Of a stretch of 41,365 bases of DNA, positions 16,668-24,538 are shown piece after piece. The position numbers were made by a program, and so were the translations under genes. Where the stretch lies: the NCBI GenBank assembly GCA_035267185.1, contig DATFLY010000006.1:1-41365 (forward strand), given 5' to 3'. The DNA is from JAUIBE01 sp035267185 (GTDB taxonomy: Bacteria > Pseudomonadota > Gammaproteobacteria > Xanthomonadales > SZUA-36). The stretch's first letter is position 1. Each line of letters begins with the position of its first letter. The notes beneath the pieces were generated by a model that had not been told where the DNA came from, searched no databases, and saw only the letters and a list, made by a program, of their open reading frames with translations.

Positions 16668-17909
16668 ATGATGGATCATCTTCGATTGGCGCGGTCTGCG
16701 CTGCACGATACATATACCGATGAGTACAACACCTCTGACACCAAAAGGGTGTTGCTCTACAGTCACGATTCATTTGGCCTCGGGCACTTTCGCCGTAACC
16801 TGGCGATTGCCCGCGCCCTGGTGGCGCAGTCACCCGGGGTCAACGTTCTGATCGTGTCGGGGTCGCCCTGTGCGACTCAGTTCGCTCTGCCGCAACGTTG
16901 CGATGTGGTGAAACTCCCCACAGTAGGCAAATGTCCCGAAGGCCGTTACGTACCCAGGAATCTCAGCATCTCACTGCAAAGTGTGCTCGATCTGCGCCAA
17001 CACCTGATTGATGCGGCCTACCGCTCTTTCGATCCTGACGCCATCATTGTGGATCACCAACCAACAGGTTTGGCTGGCGAAGCCTTGCCCATGGTCAGGG
17101 CGGCCCGAAAGCGCGGCAAACTGACCGTTTTTGGCATGCGTGACATTGTCGACAGCGCCGAAGTCGTTGAAAAAGACTGGGGCACGCCATTATGTCGCGA
17201 AGCGCTGACGCATGATTATTCCCAAATCGTGGTGTATGGCGACCGGAACTTGTTTGATGCAGTCAGCGAGTATCCGGTTTTACGCCCGCTTCGGGACAAG
17301 GTTTCCTCGGTTGGGTACATTGCCACCCCTGCAGACCGGACCTCACCCAGACCCGTCCCGACCCTGGAGCAGCAGGTTCTTCTCACGGTAGGTGGCGGTG
17401 AAGACGGTGCCGAACGCGTCGCGGCTTACGTTGAGGCGCTTGAACTGGCGCCTGCCGAGTGGCAATCAGAAATCGTACTCGGCCCCCTGATGAAAGCATC
17501 CGAGGTGCATGGTTGCCGGGCATTGGTCGACCGGTCACGATATGCCCATTCGATTCGAATCAGCCGATTCCAGCCCGATATGCCACGCCTGATGCGTCAG
17601 TCCGACGCGATCGTCAGCATGGCTGGCTACAACAGTTGCGTGGAAGCCTTGCGGAGCCGTCGTCCAATCATCCTGATGCCGCGTGACAGGATGCGTCACG
17701 AACAGCGCATCCGCGCATCACGATTTGCAGAAAATGGCCTGGCCCAGTCGGTTGAGAAGCCTGATCCGGCCCGCTTGCGTCAAGCCCTGGATCATGCGCT
17801 TTCGAGCCCGGATTTGTCAGGGATACCGCCAAAACTCAATGGTCTTGAAAACATGTGCCGCCTGGTCGGGTGCGCGCCGGAAGAAGTTCATGAATCCGTT
17901 CAGCACTGA
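16668..17909 (+). CDS. MurG-like / COG4671-type glycosyltransferase
   Basis: 413 residues, cytoplasmic. After a short charged lead the N-terminal Rossmann domain starts KRVLLYSHDSFGLGHFRRNLAIARAL, the GxGH acceptor-side loop seen in MurG and COG4671 predicted glycosyltransferases. The C-terminal domain has LTVGGGEDGAERV and DAIVSMAGYNSCVEALRSRRPIILMP, the GT-B donor-nucleotide region. The ATG at 16668 has AAGGA 5 bp upstream (the ATG at 16671 is an equal alternative); a frame open to 16605 is not needed. It is the first gene of a packed run: the next start lies 20 bp inside its 3' end. It probably adds the first or an early sugar of the product; donor and acceptor are unknown. Confidence 0.85.
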   Translation: MMDHLRLARSALHDTYTDEYNTSDTKRVLLYSHDSFGLGHFRRNLAIARALVAQSPGVNVLIVSGSPCATQFALPQRCDVVKLPTVGKCPEGRYVPRNLSISLQSVLDLRQHLIDAAYRSFDPDAIIVDHQPTGLAGEALPMVRAARKRGKLTVFGMRDIVDSAEVVEKDWGTPLCREALTHDYSQIVVYGDRNLFDAVSEYPVLRPLRDKVSSVGYIATPADRTSPRPVPTLEQQVLLTVGGGEDGAERVAAYVEALELAPAEWQSEIVLGPLMKASEVHGCRALVDRSRYAHSIRISRFQPDMPRLMRQSDAIVSMAGYNSCVEALRSRRPIILMPRDRMRHEQRIRASRFAENGLAQSVEKPDPARLRQALDHALSSPDLSGIPPKLNGLENMCRLVGCAPEEVHESVQH

Positions 17910-19203
17910 AGACCTCGAAGTCATTGAACGTGACCAGGCATTGCCTGGCCTGCGCGTGGTGCTGGATTCTGATCGGTTACTGCAGTTGCTGAAGGACCAT
18001 GCGCCTTTTGCCGACATCACGTCATTGAAGCTGGATTACGTTCGTTACAAGCCGGGAATGAATTGCCTGGCGCGTTACCGAATTGCTTCAGAAAGCGGCC
18101 CCGCCTGGGCCTATGCCAAGGCTTTTTCCGAGCAGTCAAGCGCCAAGCTCGACAAGGTCGAACAGCGTCTCGACGACAGTGACGGCCACGGCGCCGGCGT
18201 GGTTTTGAGAAGCCAGGGCGTGTTTGCCTCGGTCTTTCCCTACGACTTCAAACTGCGCAGCATCGCCCGGCTGGCCAACAAGGAAAGTCGCGATCGGCTG
18301 TACCGACGACTGTTCGATGAGCACGAACGCTGGCCTGGCAGCGGTGCTGTCATTCTCAATTACAAGCCGGAGCGCCGCCTGGTGATGCGGCTTGAAGCCA
18401 GGGATGGCGCAATGGCCACGGTCAAATGTTACACCGGTCGGGAGTACGCACGCCTGGCGGCCATACGTAAATCTCACAAGCGGATTGCCGACGTTGTCAC
18501 GCCGGCACAGATTGGCCAGTCACGCAAGCACTACTGCCGCGCTTTTGACTGGATCGGCGGGGATACCCTGCGCGCCCGCGCCCATCAGGAGGCGTTTGCG
18601 CTCCAGGACCATCGAGCGGCGGGTGAGCTGATCGCAGGTTTCCATCGCGCGCCGCTTGTGGGCGATTTTCCGGACTCACAAGTTGCAGCACCTTCTTTGT
18701 ATTCGCTGGCGCAGCAGCTCGCCTTTTTGTTACCTGAGATCGAGGCTGATGCCGTGTCGCTTGCGCAGGACCTGGAAGGCCTGGAGCAAGACTCGCCATC
18801 CAGGCCGCGCTTGATTCACGGCGATTTTTACGACAAGCAGGTCATCATCACAGGCCACGCCCCAGGCTTGATCGACCTAGATTGCGCCCGTCCCGGTGAC
18901 ATCCACCAGGACCTGGCCTGTTTCCTTGCCCATCGAGAACGTCACATCCTCAGCGGTGTGATCAGCGGTGGTGCAATGGATTCCGGGATTGCCGAGGCAT
19001 TTCTGGATGGCTATCGCAAGGCAGGCGGCGAGTTTTCACAAGACCGGCTGGAACAATGGGTTGCCTGGCACCTCCTGAGATTGAGTCACCATCCCTTCCG
19101 CGATCGTTCGCCCGACTGGCCTGACCAGACCCACGCCATGGTGGCGCGGGCCCTGCAATTACTGCAAACACAATCGAATCAACAAATGACCGCAATGGTG
19201 TGA
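17890..19203 (+). CDS. APH-fold phosphotransferase, glycan-operon kinase 1
   Basis: 437 residues. The C-lobe carries the Brenner-type catalytic motif LIHGDFYDKQ (His310-Gly-Asp312) and the metal-binding LIDLDCARPGDIHQDLACFL from about residue 327. The N-lobe has a plausible nucleotide-binding stretch (LDYVRYKPGMNCLARYRI). The fold is shared by aminoglycoside phosphotransferases, choline kinases and sugar kinases. Given the setting between glycosyltransferases, a sugar, polyol or lipid head-group kinase is more likely than drug resistance (inference). The ATG at 17890 has GGAAG just upstream and overlaps the previous gene by 20 bp; a longer frame to 17683 is a shadow inside that gene. A second APH-fold gene follows at 21583. 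Confidence 0.87.
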   Translation: MNPFSTEDLEVIERDQALPGLRVVLDSDRLLQLLKDHAPFADITSLKLDYVRYKPGMNCLARYRIASESGPAWAYAKAFSEQSSAKLDKVEQRLDDSDGHGAGVVLRSQGVFASVFPYDFKLRSIARLANKESRDRLYRRLFDEHERWPGSGAVILNYKPERRLVMRLEARDGAMATVKCYTGREYARLAAIRKSHKRIADVVTPAQIGQSRKHYCRAFDWIGGDTLRARAHQEAFALQDHRAAGELIAGFHRAPLVGDFPDSQVAAPSLYSLAQQLAFLLPEIEADAVSLAQDLEGLEQDSPSRPRLIHGDFYDKQVIITGHAPGLIDLDCARPGDIHQDLACFLAHRERHILSGVISGGAMDSGIAEAFLDGYRKAGGEFSQDRLEQWVAWHLLRLSHHPFRDRSPDWPDQTHAMVARALQLLQTQSNQQMTAMV

Positions 19204-20477
19204 AGATGAACACTGGCAATATCAAGATTGGATACGTTCTTAAAGTTTTTCCCAGGTTCTCACAGACCTTCGTGGTCAACGAAATCCTGGCACACGAGGA
19301 AGCCGGGCTACCCCTGGAGATATTCTCACTGAGATTGTCCGACGACACCCGATTTCACGAGGCAATTTCACGGGTGACATCACCGGTCACGCACGTGCTC
19401 AAGCCTCGCGGCAAGGTCGAGGACTTCCGGCAACAATTGGTGCATTGCGGACAACGTTTTCCCAACCTGTTCGGGGTCATGAGTGATAACCCGACGGTTG
19501 CGGCTTCTGACCTGCAGCAGGCTATGGCGCTGGCCATCCTGGTTCAGGACCGCGCCATTGATCACCTGCACGCGCACTTCGGCACCATCGCCACCACCGT
19601 GGGGCGCATTGCTGCACGCCTTGCCGGTGTCAGCTACTCATTCACCGCTCATGCCAAGGATATCTTTCATGAGTGCGTGGTGCGCGACGAGCTCGAATCC
19701 AAGCTGATGGATGCTGCCAACGTGGTGACCGTTAGCAACTACAACGTCAAATACCTGACTTCAGAATTCCCGCGTGCGGTCAGCCGCATCGTGCATATCG
19801 ATAATGGACTTGACCTCGATCGATTCACTTTTGATTCTTCAACCGAGCGAGCGCCGGTGGTGCTGGGCATTGGTCGCCTGGTTGAAAAGAAGGGATTCGA
19901 GTACCTGGTGCGGGCATTTAAAACGGTATCGGAACAGATGCCGGATGCCCGCTGTGAGATCGTTGGCGGTGGTGTTCTCGAGAACGAATTACAAGGCCTG
20001 ATTGCCGAATTGGGACTTGAGCATTGTGTTCAATTGCTGGGTCCGCAGCCCCAGGAAGAGGTCCGCCGGCGGATGCGCCGGGCCAGCGTGATTGCGGCGC
20101 CATGCGTGGTGGCCAGCGATGGCGACAAGGACGGTCTGCCGACCGTGTTACTGGAAGCAATGGCCATTGGCACCCCCGTCGTTTCGACAGATGTCACCGG
20201 TATTCCTGAAATCCTGACGCACGAGGAAACCGGTATTGCGGTGCCGCAACGCGACCCCCGGGCGCTGGCATCGGCATGCCTGAGGTTGCTTGGTGACCAG
20301 CAGTTACGCTGGCGCCTGGCCGGGCAGGCGCGCAAGGTGATTGAAGACCGTTTTGATATCCACAAGAACAGCGTTCGCCTGCGGGCGCTGTTTGCCGGGA
20401 TTGTCGTCGGGCGCAAGGGTCTGCTGGCCCACAAGGTCCAGGAGGCGCCACGCCTGGTGCATGGAAAATCGGGATGA
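19200..20477 (+). CDS. Glycosyltransferase family 4, first of two
   Basis: 425 residues with the GT-B fold. The N-terminal domain begins IKIGYVLKVFPRFSQTFVVNEI, typical of GT4 enzymes that build exopolysaccharide. The C-terminal Glycos_transf_1 domain runs from GIGRLVEKKGFEYLVRAF. The donor-site E-x7-E motif lies in LPTVLLEAMAIGTPVVSTDVTGIPEIL. The start is the GTG at 19200 overlapping the previous stop as GTGA; an ATG at 19206 is the alternative. It is fully inside the operon with 4-bp overlaps on both sides, which implies coupled translation. It is a retaining glycosyltransferase by family; donor and acceptor cannot be read from sequence. Confidence 0.93.
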   Translation: MKMNTGNIKIGYVLKVFPRFSQTFVVNEILAHEEAGLPLEIFSLRLSDDTRFHEAISRVTSPVTHVLKPRGKVEDFRQQLVHCGQRFPNLFGVMSDNPTVAASDLQQAMALAILVQDRAIDHLHAHFGTIATTVGRIAARLAGVSYSFTAHAKDIFHECVVRDELESKLMDAANVVTVSNYNVKYLTSEFPRAVSRIVHIDNGLDLDRFTFDSSTERAPVVLGIGRLVEKKGFEYLVRAFKTVSEQMPDARCEIVGGGVLENELQGLIAELGLEHCVQLLGPQPQEEVRRRMRRASVIAAPCVVASDGDKDGLPTVLLEAMAIGTPVVSTDVTGIPEILTHEETGIAVPQRDPRALASACLRLLGDQQLRWRLAGQARKVIEDRFDIHKNSVRLRALFAGIVVGRKGLLAHKVQEAPRLVHGKSG

Positions 20478-21586
20478 CACGCCAGCTAAACATTGTCTCG
20501 GTGAACCAGGATCGGGGTATATCCCCGCGTCGTCAAAAAGGGGCGGCCGTTCACCTCAGGGCAATGCGCCGGGCGTTCACCCAAACAGGCGCGCAGGTCA
20601 GCAGTATCGACGAGCCAGATGGTGTGCGCGTCATGTTCCAGTTGCACGGCATGAATCGCGAGAAGCCCATAGACCTGATTTACGAGCGTTATGCGCTGGG
20701 CAAATCCGCTGCTGCGGAATTTGCTCGCGCACACCACATTCCGTACGCGCTGGAGGTCAATGCGCCGCTGGCCCAGGAGCAGTCGCGCTGGCGCACGGCC
20801 GGCGATGAAACCCAGGATACTGCGGCTGATCGCGTGACATTTGGCCAGGCTGATTACATCCTCGCCGTTTCCACTGCGGTAGCCGATTATGCCGCCAGGC
20901 GCGGCGGCAGGGTCGATGCAATCGAGGTTGTGCCCAATGGCATCGATTCCTCGCGCTTCAACTTCGCTGCGCGGCGCGATGCGGGTATTTTCAAGCCCGA
21001 CCCTGGTTCGACTTTCGTGTTGGGCTTTCATGGCCGCGAGCGGCCCTGGCATGGTTTCGACCGCCTGGCAGAGCTGGTGCGGTCCCTGCTTGACCGGGAC
21101 ATGCCAGTACACCTGAAAATCATCGGAAAGGGCGACTTTGATGCGCTCAAAAGGCTGCCCGAAGACGCCTTTACGCGCCTGCCATGGGTTGAACATGATG
21201 ATTTGCCCTCCCACCTGGCGACCATGGACGCCATGCCTTTTTGTTACTCGCCGGATCTGCCCTGTTATTTTTCGCCACTCAAGCTGATGGAAGGCATGGC
21301 CTGCGGTGTTGTGCCGCTGGTTCCGGCCCTTGGCGACCTGCCAGGTGCTGTTCGCGAGGGTCATGACGGTCTGGTCTACATGCCGGGTGACTTTGAAGCT
21401 CTCCAGGAGATGGTCATCTCATTGATTGGTGATCGTGAACAATGCCATCGGATGGCCATCAATGCCGCGAAAACCGCTTCCCGCCATGACTGGACGAGCA
21501 TTGCCGAGGGCGTGCTTGAGAACGTTTTCGGCCGGCAGGTCCGAACAGGTACCGGTGAGGCTGCCAGCCAGGTGAACCCGCTGTGA
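20474..21586 (+). CDS. Glycosyltransferase family 4, second of two
   Basis: 370 residues, GT-B type. The N-terminal domain (LNIVSVNQDRGISPRRQKGAA) has the glycine- and basic-rich acceptor loop. A central VVPNGIDSSRFN is the standard GT4 hinge. The C-terminal domain has FVLGFHGRERPWHGFDRLAE and KLMEGMACGVVPLVPALGDLPGAV as the donor region, where the usual second Glu is shifted. The ATG at 20474 overlaps the previous stop as ATGA, and the next gene overlaps this one as GTGA. It differs enough from the preceding GT4 that the two probably add different sugars (inference). Confidence 0.9.
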   Translation: MTRQLNIVSVNQDRGISPRRQKGAAVHLRAMRRAFTQTGAQVSSIDEPDGVRVMFQLHGMNREKPIDLIYERYALGKSAAAEFARAHHIPYALEVNAPLAQEQSRWRTAGDETQDTAADRVTFGQADYILAVSTAVADYAARRGGRVDAIEVVPNGIDSSRFNFAARRDAGIFKPDPGSTFVLGFHGRERPWHGFDRLAELVRSLLDRDMPVHLKIIGKGDFDALKRLPEDAFTRLPWVEHDDLPSHLATMDAMPFCYSPDLPCYFSPLKLMEGMACGVVPLVPALGDLPGAVREGHDGLVYMPGDFEALQEMVISLIGDREQCHRMAINAAKTASRHDWTSIAEGVLENVFGRQVRTGTGEAASQVNPL

Positions 21587-22770
21587 CCACGTTAAATCTG
21601 CAGGCTGATGCCGAATTTCAGGGCGCTGAAGGAGGAGATGCCCTCGATAAGCTCGCATCGAACCTGTTGCTGCTGGGTATTCGTGGTCGTATTCAGCGTG
21701 TGGATATCAGTCGCAAGGGCGAATTGACCGTCAGGGTAACCACTGACGGGCAGCAACGGTGGTTGCAGATCGATCCACAGTTGTGCGGTTTTCCGGTGCA
21801 GCTTAACGACCTTGGGCTTGTTACTGAACTCAAGGCCAGCCGGGATTCGAAGCTTCCCTTGTCTCGCCTGCTTTCTGCCGAAGGGTCCGGTGCCGGACTG
21901 ACCGTGTTGTCCTACATTCCCCATCGACGGCTGGTGCTGCTTGATGGGCGCGATTGCGAGACCCGGGTGCTCAAGGGCTACCGCGGCCGCACTGGGAGCG
22001 AGAAAACCAGTAACAAGGGCGAACGGCTGGCGGAAAAGTACACCCTGGCCACCCAGGGTGACATACCCAACAGGTTCTTTACGCCCGGCAAAGTGCATTA
22101 CAACCCGACGCATCACTACATGTCGATGCCGTTTTTCGATGGAATGCAATTCAAGGTCGCAGACGAGCATGTCGAGGATTTTTCTGTCCTGGGCCAGGGA
22201 ATCAGTAAGCTCCAGGGCATCGATGACCGAAATGTCGGGCTGTCGAGCTTCACGCGCAGGGCCGAACTCGATGTCATCGATGAGCGTGCCCGGCGAATGC
22301 AACTGCTGGGGTTTTTCCTGCCGGACGGCTGGAAGACATTGAGGCAGCGCCTCGAGGTGCTCTGCAGTGAAATACCTGAAGCCCCGCTGGTGCCGTGTCA
22401 TCGTGACCTCCATGACGGCCAGTTGATTCGCTCACTTCGCGGACTGGGATTGTTCGACTTCGACCTGTTTTGCCGGGCCGAACCGGAGCTCGATCCGGGG
22501 AATTTCCTGGCGCACCTGTGCTTGCGGCAGTTGCAAATACCGCACCGAATTTCTGATCGGAGTGTCCAGGTATGTGGCCGAAAACTGCTGGACGGGCTGA
22601 ATGCCTACGAACGTGCAGCATTCTGGTCGCGGCTTCGTTTCTACCAGGCCAGCACTTTTTGCAGGTTGCAACTGGTTTACGCCCTGCGACCACGCTGGGT
22701 GTCCATTACATCTGCGCTGGGGCGACTGGGGCATCGTTGCCTGGATGACCTCCAGCATGAGGCGGAATGA
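21583..22770 (+). CDS. APH-fold phosphotransferase, glycan-operon kinase 2
   Basis: 395 residues. The catalytic loop is VPCHRDLHDGQLI (Cys272-His273-Arg-Asp275), a kinase-like HRD variant of the HGD motif in the first kinase. The metal site follows as LGLFDFDLFCRAEPELDPGNFLAHL. The N-terminal part (RIQRVDISRKGELTVRVTTDG, then a nucleotide-binding-like LSYIPHRRLVLLDG) fits an APH N-lobe. The start is a GTG at 21583 overlapping the previous stop as GTGA. The sequence resembles the first kinase only in the fold motifs, so this is probably not a recent duplication. A sugar or lipid-linked intermediate is the expected substrate from context; a regulatory kinase role cannot be excluded. Confidence 0.82.
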   Translation: MTTLNLQADAEFQGAEGGDALDKLASNLLLLGIRGRIQRVDISRKGELTVRVTTDGQQRWLQIDPQLCGFPVQLNDLGLVTELKASRDSKLPLSRLLSAEGSGAGLTVLSYIPHRRLVLLDGRDCETRVLKGYRGRTGSEKTSNKGERLAEKYTLATQGDIPNRFFTPGKVHYNPTHHYMSMPFFDGMQFKVADEHVEDFSVLGQGISKLQGIDDRNVGLSSFTRRAELDVIDERARRMQLLGFFLPDGWKTLRQRLEVLCSEIPEAPLVPCHRDLHDGQLIRSLRGLGLFDFDLFCRAEPELDPGNFLAHLCLRQLQIPHRISDRSVQVCGRKLLDGLNAYERAAFWSRLRFYQASTFCRLQLVYALRPRWVSITSALGRLGHRCLDDLQHEAE

Positions 22771-22773
22771 TCC

Positions 22774-24516
22774 GTGAGCAGTGGCTGGATACATTGGGTT
22801 TTGTTTACGGGTCTGGTGAGCATGGGCTTGCCGCTCAACGCCGTGGCTCAGGCCGATCCTCGTGAAATTCGTGAAGGTCACTGGGTCGAAGTACGGGGCC
22901 AGCTTGATGAGGCCGGCGTGTTCCAGGCAGCCCGTGTCGAAATCGTGCACCAGCAGCGCTACGAGGTCCTGATTGGCACCGCCGAGGCCAGCGACAGGGA
23001 CAATCATATCCGGGTGCTGGGTCGCGAGGTGGAACTGGTCGACAAGACTGATTTTCAAAAATTTGATCGCACAACCCTGCCTGGCTCGCGCGTCAAGGTT
23101 GAAGGTTATTTTCGTGGTGTTGAAATGTTTTCTGCCCGCGAAGTGTCGAATCGTGGCAAAGGGCGTGAGCGAATTGTCGGGCGGGCAGACAGGGTTCGGC
23201 GTGACGACAATGCCGTCTGGCTAGACGTGATGGGCTTTACCGTCACCGTGCCCACCATGCTTGAGCTCGACCATGAAGATCCGCTTGGGGAATATGTACT
23301 GAGCCAGCGTCGTACCCAACCGTTCTCGCGTGAGTCCCGCAACGAGGACGATCAATTCGGTAAAGGTATAAGAATTTCGGAGAACCTCCTGTTTGCCGGC
23401 CTGGCAGAGGCGCGTTGGACCGGTGAGGACGAGTTTGATCTTGACCAACGTGACCCCGAAGACCGCCAGGATTCGGAATCCTCATTCCGGGGGCGCCTGA
23501 TCTATCGCCCGAGCGTCGGCTTTGTTGGTGTGCTCGAATTATCACACCGCAGATTGTGGCGCCAGGATGACGAGGACGGCCGCATCGAGCGTGACGCAAC
23601 GGTGCTGGGGGAGACTTTCGGATACTGGTTTGACCCGCTTGGCCTCGGCGCTGATCTACAGCTTGGCCGAATCGACTTCGATGAGGAACGCGAGTGGCTG
23701 TATGACCAGAACCTGGACGGCTTTCGCGTATTCGCCAACTGGTATGAGCTGGCTTCGGAGTTTTCAGTAACGACCACCTTAAGTGACGGCAGCCCATTCG
23801 ACGAGGACACCGTCAACTACATGATTTACGTATCGAATGGTAATGAGGATGAGCACCTGGCGGCTTATATCATTCGCCGTGACACTGATTTTGGCGCCGG
23901 TCTGGATAGAACCCATTTTGGTATACGCGCTCATGGAGAATTCCGCGACGACTTCTATGGCTGGTTAGAACTCGCATATATGTACGGCGATGAAGCCGGT
24001 AATACCACCTCCGGTTGGGGACTGGACGTGGGCTCAACCTGGTCCCTCGACAGTGGCTTCAATTTCACTGCGGCCTACGCGCTGGGGCAGGGCGATAAGC
24101 CCGACAGCACACGCAACAATGCATTCCGGCAAACCGGGCTGCAGGACAACAATGCCAGGTTCGCTGGCGTTACCTCGTTTCGTTATTACGGTGAGCTGAC
24201 AGACCCTGAACTTACCAACCTGGAAATCTATACCGCCGGTATCGGCTATCGATTCCAGCGCAAAATCTCCCTGGACCTGGTTGGACACTATTACCGCCAG
24301 GATGAGTTGAGTAACCGCTGGCGTGAATCCGAAATCGACTCACGTCCCAATGGCCGCAGCAAGGACCTTGGCTGGGAGGCTGACCTGATTCTGGGTTGGC
24401 GTACCAACCCGAGCTTTGATGTCGAAGTGGTCGCTGCCTGGTTTGATCCTGGCAATGCATTTAACAATGCTGACCGTGCCCTGCTGGGCAAGGTCCAGTT
24501 ACGCTTTCGATTCTAA
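22774..24516 (+). CDS. Outer-membrane AlgE-like export barrel with N-terminal DUF5666-type domains
   Basis: 580 residues with a signal peptide (cleavage near AVAQA). About residues 30-170 form small beta domains of DUF5666 type, with repeated phrases such as GHWVEVRGQLDEAGVFQAARVE and GSRVKVEGYFRGVEMFSAREV. About 190-580 form an alginate-export-like barrel. Strands of alternating pattern (YGWLELAYMYGDEAG, IYTAGIGYRFQRKISLDLVGHYYRQ) are seen, and the C-terminal residue is Phe (VQLRFRF), the sorting signal for the BAM complex. Barrels of this family export anionic polysaccharide through the outer membrane in Pseudomonas. The GTG start at 22774 follows the kinase stop by 3 bp. No Wza or AlgK/AlgX is visible, so this may be the only outer-membrane component of the locus. 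Confidence 0.85.
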   Translation: MSSGWIHWVLFTGLVSMGLPLNAVAQADPREIREGHWVEVRGQLDEAGVFQAARVEIVHQQRYEVLIGTAEASDRDNHIRVLGREVELVDKTDFQKFDRTTLPGSRVKVEGYFRGVEMFSAREVSNRGKGRERIVGRADRVRRDDNAVWLDVMGFTVTVPTMLELDHEDPLGEYVLSQRRTQPFSRESRNEDDQFGKGIRISENLLFAGLAEARWTGEDEFDLDQRDPEDRQDSESSFRGRLIYRPSVGFVGVLELSHRRLWRQDDEDGRIERDATVLGETFGYWFDPLGLGADLQLGRIDFDEEREWLYDQNLDGFRVFANWYELASEFSVTTTLSDGSPFDEDTVNYMIYVSNGNEDEHLAAYIIRRDTDFGAGLDRTHFGIRAHGEFRDDFYGWLELAYMYGDEAGNTTSGWGLDVGSTWSLDSGFNFTAAYALGQGDKPDSTRNNAFRQTGLQDNNARFAGVTSFRYYGELTDPELTNLEIYTAGIGYRFQRKISLDLVGHYYRQDELSNRWRESEIDSRPNGRSKDLGWEADLILGWRTNPSFDVEVVAAWFDPGNAFNNADRALLGKVQLRFRF

Positions 24517-24538
24517 TACGAACATTTTAGGTGATGAC

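Noticed and set aside
20486..21364. 292-codon minus-strand frame opposite the second GT4 gene
   Set aside because: It is antisense to a clear glycosyltransferase with intact motifs; no motif or ribosome site supports it.
17890..22770. The two APH-fold genes as aminoglycoside-resistance genes
   Set aside because: They are embedded with overlaps in a glycosyltransferase operon and match only the general kinase motifs, so glycan-related kinases are the simpler reading.
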